Source of the DNA: Krasilnikovia cinnamomea
GTDB taxonomy: Bacteria; Actinomycetota; Actinomycetes; Mycobacteriales; Micromonosporaceae
Direction: 5' to 3'
Assembly (NCBI RefSeq): GCF_004217545.1
Contig: NZ_SHKY01000001.1
Coordinates: 3,286,001-3,350,000 of the forward strand
Length of the DNA: 64,000 nucleotides
The notes under the pieces were generated by a model, which saw only the letters and a program-made list of their open reading frames with translations, was not told the origin of the DNA and did no database searches. Each line of letters begins with the position of its first letter. Within the stretch, counting starts at the first letter, position 1. The position numbers were made by a program, and so were the translations under genes. Below are positions 7,398 through 17,233 of the stretch, piece by piece.

Positions 7398-10340
7398 CTA
7401 CTGCGGCACGTCCACGACGACGGCGGTGGGGTCGCTGCTGTTGCGCGTCTGCCATTTGATCAGTTTTCCGTTGAGCGGCATCGTGCTCATCGGTGTCACG
7501 AGGTGGAACGCCATGGTGATGCGGTTGTCCGGGACGGGCCCGCCGTCGAACTCGTCCTTGTCTCTGACAGCGGGGTACATGATCAGGGCGCCAGTGGCGG
7601 GTCCGTGGAGTCCGTCGGCGGTGGGGTCGGGAACCGGCGTGGACAGGCCGGCTATCCGGTTCGCTGCGTTGCGGTGACGTGATTCGCTGACCGCTCGCAA
7701 GGACCCCTTGGAGGATGTCCAGGCACGCTGGAAGATGCTGAAGGGTCCGTGTCCGAGGATTTTCTGGGCGGTGCTCTTGCCCGAGCTTTGGAACGGGAAG
7801 ATGACCACCCAGCGGTTCAGCTGGTCGGCTCGCAGGCTGCGCAGCCAGGCAAGCTCCGGCTTGAAGGTGTCGTCTCCGTTCCAGGAGAGCTTGTCGAGGA
7901 TACGAAGCATCTGCGGATGTCCGAGTGTGGCGATGCGGGCGTCGTAGTCGGTTCCGGCTGCCTGGGTGACGGAAGTTTCGTTGACTCTGGTAATCCGGAC
8001 GGTCTTGAACTTCACGACCTGGTCGGCCGCGGCGAGAACGGGTTCCCAAAGTTCGTTGTTCGCCATCGTCAGATTCGGGGCGGTGTCCGGGTATGGGTAG
8101 GCCACCGGCTCCATGGGTTCGCCGGGTGAGCTGCGTTCGACGAGTCGGGCGTTCCACATCTTGTTTCGGCCGGTGGGGCGGAGATCTGGGCGGTGCTGGG
8201 CGATCAGCGGGGGTATCTGTTTCGGTGTGATCTGCGGTACGCCGTCGACTGGTTGCGCATAGCGACGCAGTTCAGCGCGGAGGAACTCCTCGTCGCGGCA
8301 GGCAGCGGCGAACATGCTGTGCAGCTCTTTGGTGGTGTAGATGCGGACGAGGTCGCGGTACTTGGGCCGGAACCCGAACCAGCGGCCCATCTGCATGAGT
8401 GTGTCGACCTGGGACGTGGCGCGGCGGTAGTAGGTGACGGTGAGTCCTTCTACGGTGAAACCGCGGGCGAGTTTGTTGCCACCGACAAGGATGCGCCAGA
8501 TCGAGCGACGGTCGAAGTCCAGGCTCTCCTGCTGGCGTTCCAGGTCGGGGTCACTATTGACCACGATGACCGGTCCGGCGTCGCGGTCCGGGGGGCTGAT
8601 CCTGCTGATAGCGGCGCCGATGTCTGGGCGTAGGTCGTCGAAGTTTGCTGGGGTGGGCAGATCGGGGGCTGTTGTCTGACTCACGGGCAGGATGTCGTTC
8701 TCGTACACGTGGCGTAGGCGTCGAAGACCGGCCGGACTGTGGTAGTCGCTGGTTTCCCACATGCGGTTGATGGCGGCGGCCGCCTCGCGGTGTGACTCGC
8801 GGCCCATGGCCTCGTGCACCAGCATGGTGTGGTGGCGGTAGCTGGCGTGCCCGAGCCGCTGTCGGTGCAGTTTGACGGCACCGGTGAGCACGTACATGTC
8901 CAGCGCCGTGCGTAGTTCGTCGTCCTGCGGTTCCTCGCTGAGCAGGCATACGTGTCGGCGTTCCTGGGACTCGGCGTAGCTGCGCTGATCCAGCGGGATG
9001 TCGGTGTCGAAGTCGTGGAAGTCCTCGGCTCCCATGTATCCAACCGGCCGCGGCAGCGAGATGAGGAAATCGCGGGGGAAGATGTCCTCGACATCGGCTG
9101 GATCGACGAAGACGTTGGCGTAGGGCGTGGCGGTGTAGCCGACGTACTGTGCGCGCGGCATCATGGTCAGCAGCTGCCCGATGAGCCGGTTGATGGCGGT
9201 GCGTTCCCGGCTGTCGTCCTTCCACTTCTTCGGACTGGTGGTATTCACGGAGGCTTGGTCGGACTCGTCGTCGATGATCAGGACTGGAACCTCGCCCAGA
9301 CGGTCGCTGATGCGGCCAAGGTCAGCGACGAGGTCCTGCAGGACGGTCTTGTTCTTCTTCGCCACAACCAGGCGGGCGTCGCTTGTGAACAGGTTGACCG
9401 GTTCGAACAGCCTTTTGGTGCGGTCGTGGCGTTGGTACTCGAGTGCGGAGAATCCCGTGCGTAGGCGGCGGTAGTCCCAGGCGTGGGTACTCAGCCTGCG
9501 GACGTCGGGGTAGCCGGCATCGGACGGGCGGCCGCCGTGGCGGATGAAACGGTCGGCGTCCCAGTCGGGGTCGTCCTGGTACTCGTGACCTTTCGTGTCG
9601 TGAGGGGAGATTTCGAGTTCGAGGTTCTCGCGGCCGAGCAGTTCCATGTCGAGGCGCCGTTGCGTCTGGGCGCGCAGCATGTTGGTCGTCCCGGTGAGGA
9701 CAATGACCAGGCGGTAACCGGCGTCGACGGCCTTGGCGATCACACCGGTGAAGTTGGCGGTCTTGCCGCTCTGGACGTAGCCGACGACCAGTCCCTTGGC
9801 CTGGTATGCCTTCACGCGGGTGGGGTCGGAGAGGCGTCGGACCACCTCTTCGGTGGCTAGGTCGAGTCCGGCGACGGCGTCGGGGTCCCAGCCCTTGTCG
9901 AGCAGGAACTTGCGGTAGTGGGTCCAGTAGAAGTCGCGGTCGTGGCGGCGTTGCTGGGTGCGCCATTCCTCCCAGTCGTCGGCGATGACGATGGGCGTCG
10001 CTGCGGCGGCGTAGGGGAACCGGTCGGCGAACAGGTCCTGCGTGGCAGGGTCCAGGGTGAGCGCCTCGATGACTGCATTGCGTCGTTCCGCTGTGTTGCT
10101 CGCAGTTCCGGCCGCCCAGGCAGCGTCCGTGGCGACCTGGTCCCATCCGGCCAGGGCGTGGGCGAACTGCTGACGCAGGGCGTCCTCAGGGCCTGCGGCG
10201 CGGAGGTGGGCGAGCAGGGCGGTGCCGTCGGCCAGACTGTCGTCGCCGAGCATCGCGGCCAAGGGGTGCAGGGTCCTGGGACCGGTGCGGTCCATCGCAT
10301 TGAGCGCGGCGCTGTAGGCGGTGATGAGGGTGTCGCTCAT
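7398..10340 (-). CDS. Z1-domain superfamily II helicase-like ATPase
   Basis: 980 residues, full length for the family. Visible motifs: a Walker A variant GYVQSGKTANF at about residues 187-197, Walker B IIDDESDQAS near 355, a GYTATPYANVF motif near 405, and a late arginine-bearing motif QMGRWFGFR near 665. Z1 proteins occur in restriction-modification-like clusters with MORC/MutL-type ATPases and are thought to move on or remodel DNA. It is the last gene of a four-gene leftward operon; its ATG overlaps the stop of the PD-(D/E)XK gene (ATGA). Confidence 0.92.
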   Translation of the reverse strand: MSDTLITAYSAALNAMDRTGPRTLHPLAAMLGDDSLADGTALLAHLRAAGPEDALRQQFAHALAGWDQVATDAAWAAGTASNTAERRNAVIEALTLDPATQDLFADRFPYAAAATPIVIADDWEEWRTQQRRHDRDFYWTHYRKFLLDKGWDPDAVAGLDLATEEVVRRLSDPTRVKAYQAKGLVVGYVQSGKTANFTGVIAKAVDAGYRLVIVLTGTTNMLRAQTQRRLDMELLGRENLELEISPHDTKGHEYQDDPDWDADRFIRHGGRPSDAGYPDVRRLSTHAWDYRRLRTGFSALEYQRHDRTKRLFEPVNLFTSDARLVVAKKNKTVLQDLVADLGRISDRLGEVPVLIIDDESDQASVNTTSPKKWKDDSRERTAINRLIGQLLTMMPRAQYVGYTATPYANVFVDPADVEDIFPRDFLISLPRPVGYMGAEDFHDFDTDIPLDQRSYAESQERRHVCLLSEEPQDDELRTALDMYVLTGAVKLHRQRLGHASYRHHTMLVHEAMGRESHREAAAAINRMWETSDYHSPAGLRRLRHVYENDILPVSQTTAPDLPTPANFDDLRPDIGAAISRISPPDRDAGPVIVVNSDPDLERQQESLDFDRRSIWRILVGGNKLARGFTVEGLTVTYYRRATSQVDTLMQMGRWFGFRPKYRDLVRIYTTKELHSMFAAACRDEEFLRAELRRYAQPVDGVPQITPKQIPPLIAQHRPDLRPTGRNKMWNARLVERSSPGEPMEPVAYPYPDTAPNLTMANNELWEPVLAAADQVVKFKTVRITRVNETSVTQAAGTDYDARIATLGHPQMLRILDKLSWNGDDTFKPELAWLRSLRADQLNRWVVIFPFQSSGKSTAQKILGHGPFSIFQRAWTSSKGSLRAVSESRHRNAANRIAGLSTPVPDPTADGLHGPATGALIMYPAVRDKDEFDGGPVPDNRITMAFHLVTPMSTMPLNGKLIKWQTRNSSDPTAVVVDVPQ

Positions 10341-11323
10341 CGGAGCTCCTGTCGTCCGGCATCTACGGCGTCGTGCAGCGGACCCGGTGGCTGGTCGGGG
10401 GATCGGCCGGTGAGGTCGATGCGGTAGCGAACGTCGCTGACGGAGTTCAGGTCCGCACCTGCGGCGGTGAGCATGGCGGCGGTGAGCCGGGGAAAGCCTG
10501 CGGTGACCTGGAACAGAGCCGGGTCGCTGCGCAGACGCCAGTGCTGCAATGTGTCATCGGCGTACCGGTGCCGCCAGCCGGCCGCCTGGAGGCGGACATC
10601 GAACTCGTCGCGCAGCGGCACGGTGGTGAGCAGCCCACGGACCCGGGTCACCATCTCTGCGACCGTGATACCGCCGGATCCAGCCTTGGTCAGCTGCAGG
10701 GACAGCAACCACAGGGGCCTGTGGGTCGTCGGCTGCAGCTGGGTGAGTGACGAGATCCGGTGGCATCGGTTCTCGGAGGTAGTGGTCTTGACCTCGACGT
10801 CGAGGTGTGGGAGGCCGAAGTCGTGTTCCTCGGTGCCGCCGCGCCAGGCCTGCAGGGCCGCTTCGGGTGTGGTCGTGGCGACCAGTCCGGCGAGCAAGCT
10901 CAGCTCGCCGAGCAGACCGGTCTCCACCTCACGCGTGAGGGTCTGCTCGGCTTTGATGAGGTGACCCAGGTGGCGCAGGGTCTCGTGCAGTGCCCGGCTG
11001 ACCGGCATGTGGTCCAGCTGCGTCCGGTCGGCGATTCCGCAGAGGACCGGGTAGGCGTCGGCAAACAGCCGTGGTTCGTCCACCGCTATCTCGATCATGC
11101 GGTGGCCGTCATGGTGGACCACCGACATGCTCAGATGTTCCAGACCTGTGTTGCCGGGGGTCTCGTTGCTGCGGGCCGGCGCACGTAGGCCGATTCGGCG
11201 GTTGTCGGGGTCGAAGAACAGGACGACGCGGGGGTCGCCCTCGATGGGGTGTTCCAGCAGCAGACCGGTGGCGAGGTAGCCGGCGAAGCTGTCGTTGCTG
11301 AGGTGCCTTTCGTGACCGGTCAT
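10337..11323 (-). CDS. PD-(D/E)XK motif protein (predicted nuclease)
   Basis: 328 residues of the family that accompanies Z1 helicases. The nuclease core is visible in the middle: an early Glu in GLLGELSLL, then HDFGLPHLDVEVKTTTSEN where the D ... EVK pattern gives the metal-binding and catalytic residues, followed by an S-x-L-T-Q-L-Q helix. In these loci it is the likely DNA-cutting component besides Vsr (known association; activity inferred). Start and stop both overlap neighbours by ATGA, placing it third in the AIPR-MORC-nuclease-Z1 operon. Confidence 0.88.
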   Translation of the reverse strand: MTGHERHLSNDSFAGYLATGLLLEHPIEGDPRVVLFFDPDNRRIGLRAPARSNETPGNTGLEHLSMSVVHHDGHRMIEIAVDEPRLFADAYPVLCGIADRTQLDHMPVSRALHETLRHLGHLIKAEQTLTREVETGLLGELSLLAGLVATTTPEAALQAWRGGTEEHDFGLPHLDVEVKTTTSENRCHRISSLTQLQPTTHRPLWLLSLQLTKAGSGGITVAEMVTRVRGLLTTVPLRDEFDVRLQAAGWRHRYADDTLQHWRLRSDPALFQVTAGFPRLTAAMLTAAGADLNSVSDVRYRIDLTGRSPDQPPGPLHDAVDAGRQELR

Positions 11324-12834
11324 GACCGCCCCGCGTAGGAGGCGAGTTCGGTGCGGGCGGCGACGGTAAGGATCTGCTGCCAGAGTTCGATGTTGTCCTT
11401 GTCGCGGGCGCCGAGGATCGCCCCTTGGAAGACGTTCTCCATGAGCAGGAAGATCACCGCCTTGAGCAGGGGTGCGTCGTTCAGGCCGCCTCGGCGTCCG
11501 CCCAGCACGGCGGCCCGGTACCTGTTGTTCAGGCGCAGGGTCGTCGTGGTGCGGTCGACCTCGAAGAAGTCGTCGTTGTCGAACTTGGCCCAGAGGATGT
11601 TCAGCGGCTGGTCGTTGATCTGTGGGAGTTCGTCGACGATCTCACGGACGACCTTGGGATTGAGGCCCTTGCCCGGCGGGACGACGGGACGACGTTGACC
11701 GGTGGCACGTCGGTTGCTGACCACCCAGGTCGATTCGGCGGCCTGCAGGTAGTCGGCGATGGTGGTTCCGTCGTCCGCGCGGGCCGTGGTGACCGCACGG
11801 GCAAAGTCCGGCCCAGCGGTGACCCGGGACTTTTCCGGGTTCATGGTGAAGATGCCGGCCACGTCACCGTCGATGTCGATGCTGGCACGAGCGAGCTGCA
11901 GCTTCTTGTCGGGCGCGTGGATGCCCTCCCAGCCGCCGGCGTGCAGGAGTCGGTTGCGCCGGTAGAAGTACAGGCCCTGCCGGTTCTCGGCTCCGCCCGG
12001 CAGCCGGTACTCATCGGTGTTGGATCTGCGTGGCCAGATGTGACAGGTGATCGACAGTCGTGTGTCGCCGACGTCCGCTGTGAGGGTCCGCGGCCATCCC
12101 GGTGGGGGTTTCGGGTAGCCGAACGGGTCGAGCGGTCCAACTTCCGTGGGGATGCCGACGCCGCCGTCGACGTCTTCGACGTCAATCACGATCCTCGTGT
12201 CTCCCGCGGCGAGGATGCGGTGGAACATGAGCCCGAGGTGCCCTCGGAGGTGGTCGATGGCGCGGGAGAGGAACGTCCTCACCTGCAGGGGGTCGTCGGT
12301 GGCGGGGAAGCCTGCCACCTGGTCCCAGCGGATGACAGTGCCTGACGGTGAGGTGCTCACCGCCCACGGGCGGTCGAGTTCGGCGTCGGCGAAGGCTGTG
12401 GGTACGAGGTCGCAGTGGAAGCTGGCGCGGTCGTCGCCGTGTACCCACCGTCGCCCGACGGCGGAATGGCCTGCCGCGCGGGTGAGCACGGTCAGACTCG
12501 CGGCCTGGCTGAAGGAGGCGGCCTTGAGCCCGACACCGAAGCGGCCCAGGTCTGTGCCGCTGTAACGGCGGCGTCCGCCCAGCGTCATGGCGGTGTCGAT
12601 GCTGTCCGGCGTCATCCCGCGTCCGTCGTCGACGACGTAGAGACCGGTCAGACGTGTCCCGACCCGGATGAAGCGGATGAGAACGTTGCGGGCGCCGGCA
12701 TCGATGCTGTTGTCGACGAGATCTGCGAGGGCCGTTTCCAGCGAGTGATTACGCCCCAGCGAGTCCAACGCGCGAGGGTCAGGCCGCAGCTCGACGGTGC
12801 CGTCGGTGGGTACATCGGCGATCCAGGTGGTCAT
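11320..12834 (-). CDS. MORC/MutL-like GHKL ATPase (first copy)
   Basis: 504 residues from ATG at 12834, which overlaps the AIPR stop (ATGA). The Bergerat fold is clear: N-box LADLVDNSIDAGA, G1 VVDDGRGM, and G2 GRFGVGLKAASFSQA in the first 130 residues, followed by an S5-like domain with a QGLYFYRRNRLLHAGGW segment typical of bacterial MORC-like proteins. ATP-driven dimerisation around DNA is the known behaviour of the superfamily. A second copy with the same architecture lies at 17234-18559; the two are diverged, suggesting a heterodimer or separate roles. Confidence 0.9.
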   Translation of the reverse strand: MTTWIADVPTDGTVELRPDPRALDSLGRNHSLETALADLVDNSIDAGARNVLIRFIRVGTRLTGLYVVDDGRGMTPDSIDTAMTLGGRRRYSGTDLGRFGVGLKAASFSQAASLTVLTRAAGHSAVGRRWVHGDDRASFHCDLVPTAFADAELDRPWAVSTSPSGTVIRWDQVAGFPATDDPLQVRTFLSRAIDHLRGHLGLMFHRILAAGDTRIVIDVEDVDGGVGIPTEVGPLDPFGYPKPPPGWPRTLTADVGDTRLSITCHIWPRRSNTDEYRLPGGAENRQGLYFYRRNRLLHAGGWEGIHAPDKKLQLARASIDIDGDVAGIFTMNPEKSRVTAGPDFARAVTTARADDGTTIADYLQAAESTWVVSNRRATGQRRPVVPPGKGLNPKVVREIVDELPQINDQPLNILWAKFDNDDFFEVDRTTTTLRLNNRYRAAVLGGRRGGLNDAPLLKAVIFLLMENVFQGAILGARDKDNIELWQQILTVAARTELASYAGRS

Positions 12835-14846
12835 CGGCCCGTCCCCGGAGTGTCGTCGTCCGGGGTTCCGAACCGGGTGGGGCGGAACCCGCGTTCGCGG
12901 GCTAGTTCCATCAGCAGCGAGGCCGCGCGCAGTTGCTTGCCGGCGGGGATGTTGCCCTGCGAGAGGGCGTGGGCGACGTCGCGGACCGTGGCGCGTTGGT
13001 GGTTGTCGAATGTGCCGGTGGCGGCGCCCCACGCCGCGAGGTCCTGCCAGTCACCGGTCTGAGAGTGGTGCAGCGCCTCGATGTCGGCGGTGTAGCTGTC
13101 GAGCGTGGTGAGCTCCGTATCGAGCGCGGGCGGCGGCGTCCAGTCGATGTCGCGCACCGCGTCCCAGCACTCGTCCTTCTTCGCCCACTCCCCGACGTGG
13201 GTGCGGCCGTCCGGCGGTGAGATGATCACCTTCTGCACCAGGACGCACAGTTCGGTCAGGGCCTCGGCTAGCGCGGGGGAGAGGGTCTGCTCGCGCCAGA
13301 TGCGGTCCAGGTCGATGCGGGCGCCCGTGGCGTGGGCGATCTTCGCGACTGTGTAGGTGACGATGTTGGCCTTGTACCCGCCAAAACTCTGTCGGGCGAC
13401 GAGCTTGTCGGTGCGCCGGAACAGGATCGCCTTTGCAACCAGGTGCCGGCAGTAGTCCTTGTCGACCGTGATGTCCTGCTGGTCGAGCCACTCGGAGAAC
13501 AGGGTGAAGTTCTTCTCCGCTCCCAGGCTGACCTGCTGTGGACGCATCGCCCAGGAGACCTCAAACTTGGCAAGCTCGGACTTGGTGAACTTCTGGTCCG
13601 CCGGGTTGATGGTCTTGAAGATCTTCTGCCGGGACCGGGTCACCTCGGCGGCAAGGGCGTTGGCGTACTGGCCGCGGGCACGTTCGTAGAACCAGTGGGT
13701 GTCGCAGTCGTGGACCGGCCCCGGCGGCGCCCACAGCGTCCGCATGATGCGTTCCACATCGACGTGGAAGCTTGCGTTGGCCTTGAGGTCCGAGGCGGTG
13801 ACACGGTTCTGGGTGTTGGAGTACGCCGAGATCTTCGGAACGATCTCGTCCAGGCGCTCGGGCGAGACCACTGTCAGCTTCATCTGCACCAGCACGGCAC
13901 CGATGTCGGTGGTGCGGCGGGCGTGGTGGATGGAAGCGGTGGTCTGGCCGCCGTTGACGATCTGCAGCTCGTGGATGCGGGTGATCCTGCGCTGGCCCGA
14001 CGGGTCCACGTCGAAGTCCACCGCCGAGGCTGTCGCGGCGATGCCATTGTTGTAGGCCAGGAAGCGCTCGGGATGGTCTCGCAGCGTCCGCTGCATGCCG
14101 GCGTTGACCGCACCACGCACCTGGAGGAAGGACCGGACGTTGCGTTCCAGCAGGCGGGCACCGTGCCGGGAGTAGAGGTCGGCCAGATCCGTGCCGGACA
14201 CGATGGCCAGAAGGACGGAGTAGTCCTCGGTGGTGTCGGGCGTGCCGAGGCAGGGCAACCCGGCGGGGAACTCAGCGACGATGGGCTCGGCGTGGCTGCC
14301 GGAGGCCGTCCAGTTCGCCAGGCGGCGCAGGTCCCACACGTCACGCGTGATCACACGGTTCTCGAACTGCAGAGGGGGCACCGGTTCACGCATCACGCTG
14401 CGGGCGTTGGTGATGAAGACGAACCGGATCCGGTCGACATGCGGATAGCTGTCGACGACGGTCTGGATCAGACCGTTGACCTCGGACGATGGGTCCTTCC
14501 TCGCCAGCGCGCCGGACAGGCTGCGCGAGAGGAAGTTCTCCAGGCGGCGGAACGCGGCCTCGATCTCCACCCTGTTGATCTTGAAGGCGTCGTCGGCCCG
14601 GGGGCTGTAGCTGGTGACGAAGAGGTCCAGGCTCTGGTCGTCCGTCGAGAGACCGAAGCCACTCACCTCGACGCCGTGGTCCTTGAACCGGACCACGGTG
14701 GCGTCCTCGGTCAGCCCGTCGCTTGCCAGCTGCTCGAGCACGAGGCCAGCGAAGGCTTCCTGCGGATCGCAGTCGTTGATCTCCGCGAACGTCCTGACCT
14801 CCTCCAGGAGGCTGTACGCGTGGAAGTCGAGGTCCGACTCATGCAC
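12831..14846 (-). CDS. AIPR (abortive infection phage resistance) family protein
   Basis: 671 residues from a GTG with GGAGGT 6 bases upstream. The AIPR core is recognisable: FLQVRGAVNAGMQRTL, RFLAYNNGIAATA and LQIVNGGQTTASIHHA at about residues 245-320, then KISAYSNTQNRV near 350, all hallmark strings of the family. AIPR proteins are found in phage-resistance loci including the MORC/Z1 type. It is the first gene of the leftward operon and reads away from the methyltransferase gene across a 371-base divergent region. Confidence 0.9.
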   Translation of the reverse strand: MHESDLDFHAYSLLEEVRTFAEINDCDPQEAFAGLVLEQLASDGLTEDATVVRFKDHGVEVSGFGLSTDDQSLDLFVTSYSPRADDAFKINRVEIEAAFRRLENFLSRSLSGALARKDPSSEVNGLIQTVVDSYPHVDRIRFVFITNARSVMREPVPPLQFENRVITRDVWDLRRLANWTASGSHAEPIVAEFPAGLPCLGTPDTTEDYSVLLAIVSGTDLADLYSRHGARLLERNVRSFLQVRGAVNAGMQRTLRDHPERFLAYNNGIAATASAVDFDVDPSGQRRITRIHELQIVNGGQTTASIHHARRTTDIGAVLVQMKLTVVSPERLDEIVPKISAYSNTQNRVTASDLKANASFHVDVERIMRTLWAPPGPVHDCDTHWFYERARGQYANALAAEVTRSRQKIFKTINPADQKFTKSELAKFEVSWAMRPQQVSLGAEKNFTLFSEWLDQQDITVDKDYCRHLVAKAILFRRTDKLVARQSFGGYKANIVTYTVAKIAHATGARIDLDRIWREQTLSPALAEALTELCVLVQKVIISPPDGRTHVGEWAKKDECWDAVRDIDWTPPPALDTELTTLDSYTADIEALHHSQTGDWQDLAAWGAATGTFDNHQRATVRDVAHALSQGNIPAGKQLRAASLLMELARERGFRPTRFGTPDDDTPGTGR

Positions 14847-15217
14847 CGCACACCTCCGTCAGGGCCGGACAGGCGGGTGCCCACCCGGGCGGCACGTCCG
14901 GGGAAGGGTTGACCGTGGGCATGGGGCACTCCGAAGGGACAGGCGGTTCGTCACGTCATCGACGTGGTCGACCGCGCCGGAAGACTCCAGCATAGGGAAG
15001 ACGTCCGACACCACTCGCCCACCGGAATGGCAAGGTTACTCTCGATGACCGACTTCGCCTTATCGGACACGGCGAGTCGTCCGGCTGGCCGAGCTGGATG
15101 TGGACGGCTGACCGAGCGCACCTCTCAACTCAGATCATCACGCTGCGTTGTGCAATAGGGGGAACCAGTGCAACAGATCGCAACTGTGAGTGACGCGACC
15201 CGTTCGTAACCGGCCGG
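14847..15217. promoter_or_regulatory. Divergent control region between AIPR operon and methyltransferase
   Basis: 371 bases without a supported gene separate the leftward AIPR-MORC-nuclease-Z1 operon from the rightward methyltransferase. Both transcripts must start here. I cannot assign -10 or -35 boxes with confidence. No HTH controller gene is present in the locus, so control may rest on methylation or on this region alone (inference). Confidence 0.55.
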
Positions 15218-17224
15218 GTGCTTGGGCGCACTAGCGACCTGCCGGTAACGTGCGTTGCCGTGACCGCGGCTGACGACGATCCCTCCCGTCCGGCGCGTGA
15301 CCCCTCTGCCCGGCGGGGCGCCTACGGCGTGAGACTCGTTCGCGGACCGTTCGTGCAACTCCCGCAGCACGTTGACGCCTGCGAAGATCCAGCCGGGATG
15401 CTGCGCTACGCCGAACAGGCCCGCGGACGCGGCGAAAAGCTGGCGGCCGACCTGTTCAGTGGCGCGGGTGGACTCAGCCTCGGCATGGAGGAGGCCGGCT
15501 ACCGGGTCGTGCTCGCCGTCGACCACTACCCCGAAGCCGTCGAGACGCACCGGCACCACCACGCCGGGCTGAGCGTCGACTGGGACCTCGGAGACCCCGA
15601 GCGAATCCGTCAGGTCGCCGACCTAGTCACGCAGGCCGGTGTCGAACTGCTTGCCGGCGGGCCGCCGTGCCAGCCGTTCTCCAAGGCAGGCCGCTCCATA
15701 ATCCGGCACAAGGTCCGTCACGGCCTGCGCGACCCGTACGACGAACGCCGCGACCTGTGGCGCTCGTTCCTTGAAGTCATCAACCTGGCGCGCCCTCCCG
15801 CCGTGCTCATGGAGAACGTCCCCGACATGGCCCTCGACAAGGAGATGTTCATTCTCCGCACGATGGTCCATGAACTCGAGTCACTGGGCTACGCGGTCGA
15901 AGAGCGCGCTGTCGACACGTGGCGCTACGGCGTTCCCCAGTTCCGTCAACGACTCATCCTCGTGGCCCTGCAGGACGGCGTCGCCTTCCAATGGCCCACG
16001 GAGTCGCCCGAGCGGCCGACCGTCTGGAACGCCATCAGCGACCTCCCTGAGGTCGAGGGAGGATGGCGTCCGCCCGGCGGCGCCGAGGGCTGGGCCGAGT
16101 ACGCAGGTCCGAAGACCGACTTCCAGCGGCGGATGCGCCGTAACGTCGCCGCCCGGGACGAAACCAAGGTGTTCGACCACATCACCCGGCCCGTCCGTGA
16201 GGATGACCTGGAGGCGTTCCAGCTCATGGACGCCAGCACCCGCTACTCCGACCTGCCGGCCGAAATGAAGCGCTACCGAGACGACATCTTCGACGACAAG
16301 TACAAACGTCTCGACATGCACGGCCTGTCGCGCACCATCACGGCGCACATTGCCAAGGATGGCTACTGGTACATCCATCCTGAGCAGCACCGCACCATCA
16401 CGGTCCGCGAAGCAGCAAGGCTGCAAACGTTCCCCGACGACTTCCGGTTCGCCGGACCGCCCTCGGCGGCGTTCAAGCAGATCGGCAACGCCGTACCCCC
16501 GATGCTCGGCGAACATCTGGCGCGGGCCGTGCGCCAGTCGCTGGGCCTAGGCACGCCCGCCCACGTCAGCACCCGTGAGGTCGCCGCCACCCTCGCCGCA
16601 TGGTTCGAGGGCGACCACGTCAACGGCATCCCCTGGCTGCGCGCACAGACCCGCTGGCAGGTCATCCAGGGCGAAATCCTGCTCGACCGCGCCCATCCCG
16701 ACGTCATCCGCCAGGTCTGGCGCACGCTGGAGACCTGGCGGCAGCCCCAGGACACCGTCGCCCGTGAGGACGACCTGCGGCGCATCGGTCAATTCATCTC
16801 CCGGGAAGCCCGCGCCGACACTGTCGCCCAGCTGGCACGCACCCTCGCCGACAACCCCGCGCTGCTGCGCGACGACGACGCCCTACGCAAGGTGTCTGGA
16901 CTCCACGAGTCGCTCGCCGATCTGGCCATCCTCGTCGCCCCGGTCGGCGAGGAAGACGATTCGGAGGAACCGGTGCTGGTCACCAAGGGCGTCCTTCGCG
17001 TCGCCGCCCGGTTCAGCGGCAATCCCGTGGGCAGCCGCAACCGCCTCACGGATGGACGACTCGAGGTCGCCCGCATGATCGGCATCGACACCGACGCGCG
17101 CAGTGCCCACTTGGGCCTCATCGACCTGGCAAATACACTGTGCCGACCTCAGGAGCCGGTGTGCCACGAGTGCCCTCTGGCCAAGAAGTGCATCGAGGCG
17201 ACCCACTCCGAGCCACTGTTCTGA
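15218..17224 (+). CDS. DNA cytosine-5 methyltransferase fused to an endonuclease III/MutY-like domain
   Basis: 668 residues from GTG 15218; GTG 15260 is equally possible and neither has a strong ribosome site. Residues ~75-445 are a complete m5C methyltransferase: DLFSGAGGLSLGM, GGPPCQPFS (catalytic Cys), MENVPDM, RYGVPQFRQRLIL, ARLQTFPDDF, QIGNAVPP. Residues ~460-668 resemble an HhH-GPD DNA glycosylase: LAAWFEGDHVNGIPWL, a degenerate HhH (VSGLHESLADLAI) and the iron-sulphur loop C-x6-C-x2-C-x5-C at the end. The catalytic Asp of HhH-GPD enzymes appears replaced (VTKGVLRV where VDTHIFRV is usual). It likely makes the protective mark of the locus. Confidence 0.92.
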   Translation: MLGRTSDLPVTCVAVTAADDDPSRPARDPSARRGAYGVRLVRGPFVQLPQHVDACEDPAGMLRYAEQARGRGEKLAADLFSGAGGLSLGMEEAGYRVVLAVDHYPEAVETHRHHHAGLSVDWDLGDPERIRQVADLVTQAGVELLAGGPPCQPFSKAGRSIIRHKVRHGLRDPYDERRDLWRSFLEVINLARPPAVLMENVPDMALDKEMFILRTMVHELESLGYAVEERAVDTWRYGVPQFRQRLILVALQDGVAFQWPTESPERPTVWNAISDLPEVEGGWRPPGGAEGWAEYAGPKTDFQRRMRRNVAARDETKVFDHITRPVREDDLEAFQLMDASTRYSDLPAEMKRYRDDIFDDKYKRLDMHGLSRTITAHIAKDGYWYIHPEQHRTITVREAARLQTFPDDFRFAGPPSAAFKQIGNAVPPMLGEHLARAVRQSLGLGTPAHVSTREVAATLAAWFEGDHVNGIPWLRAQTRWQVIQGEILLDRAHPDVIRQVWRTLETWRQPQDTVAREDDLRRIGQFISREARADTVAQLARTLADNPALLRDDDALRKVSGLHESLADLAILVAPVGEEDDSEEPVLVTKGVLRVAARFSGNPVGSRNRLTDGRLEVARMIGIDTDARSAHLGLIDLANTLCRPQEPVCHECPLAKKCIEATHSEPLF

Positions 17225-17233
17225 CGGCCCTGC

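Noticed and set aside
13332..14912. A 526-residue plus-strand open frame
   Set aside because: It is antisense to the AIPR gene, which has family motifs, a ribosome site and operon overlap.
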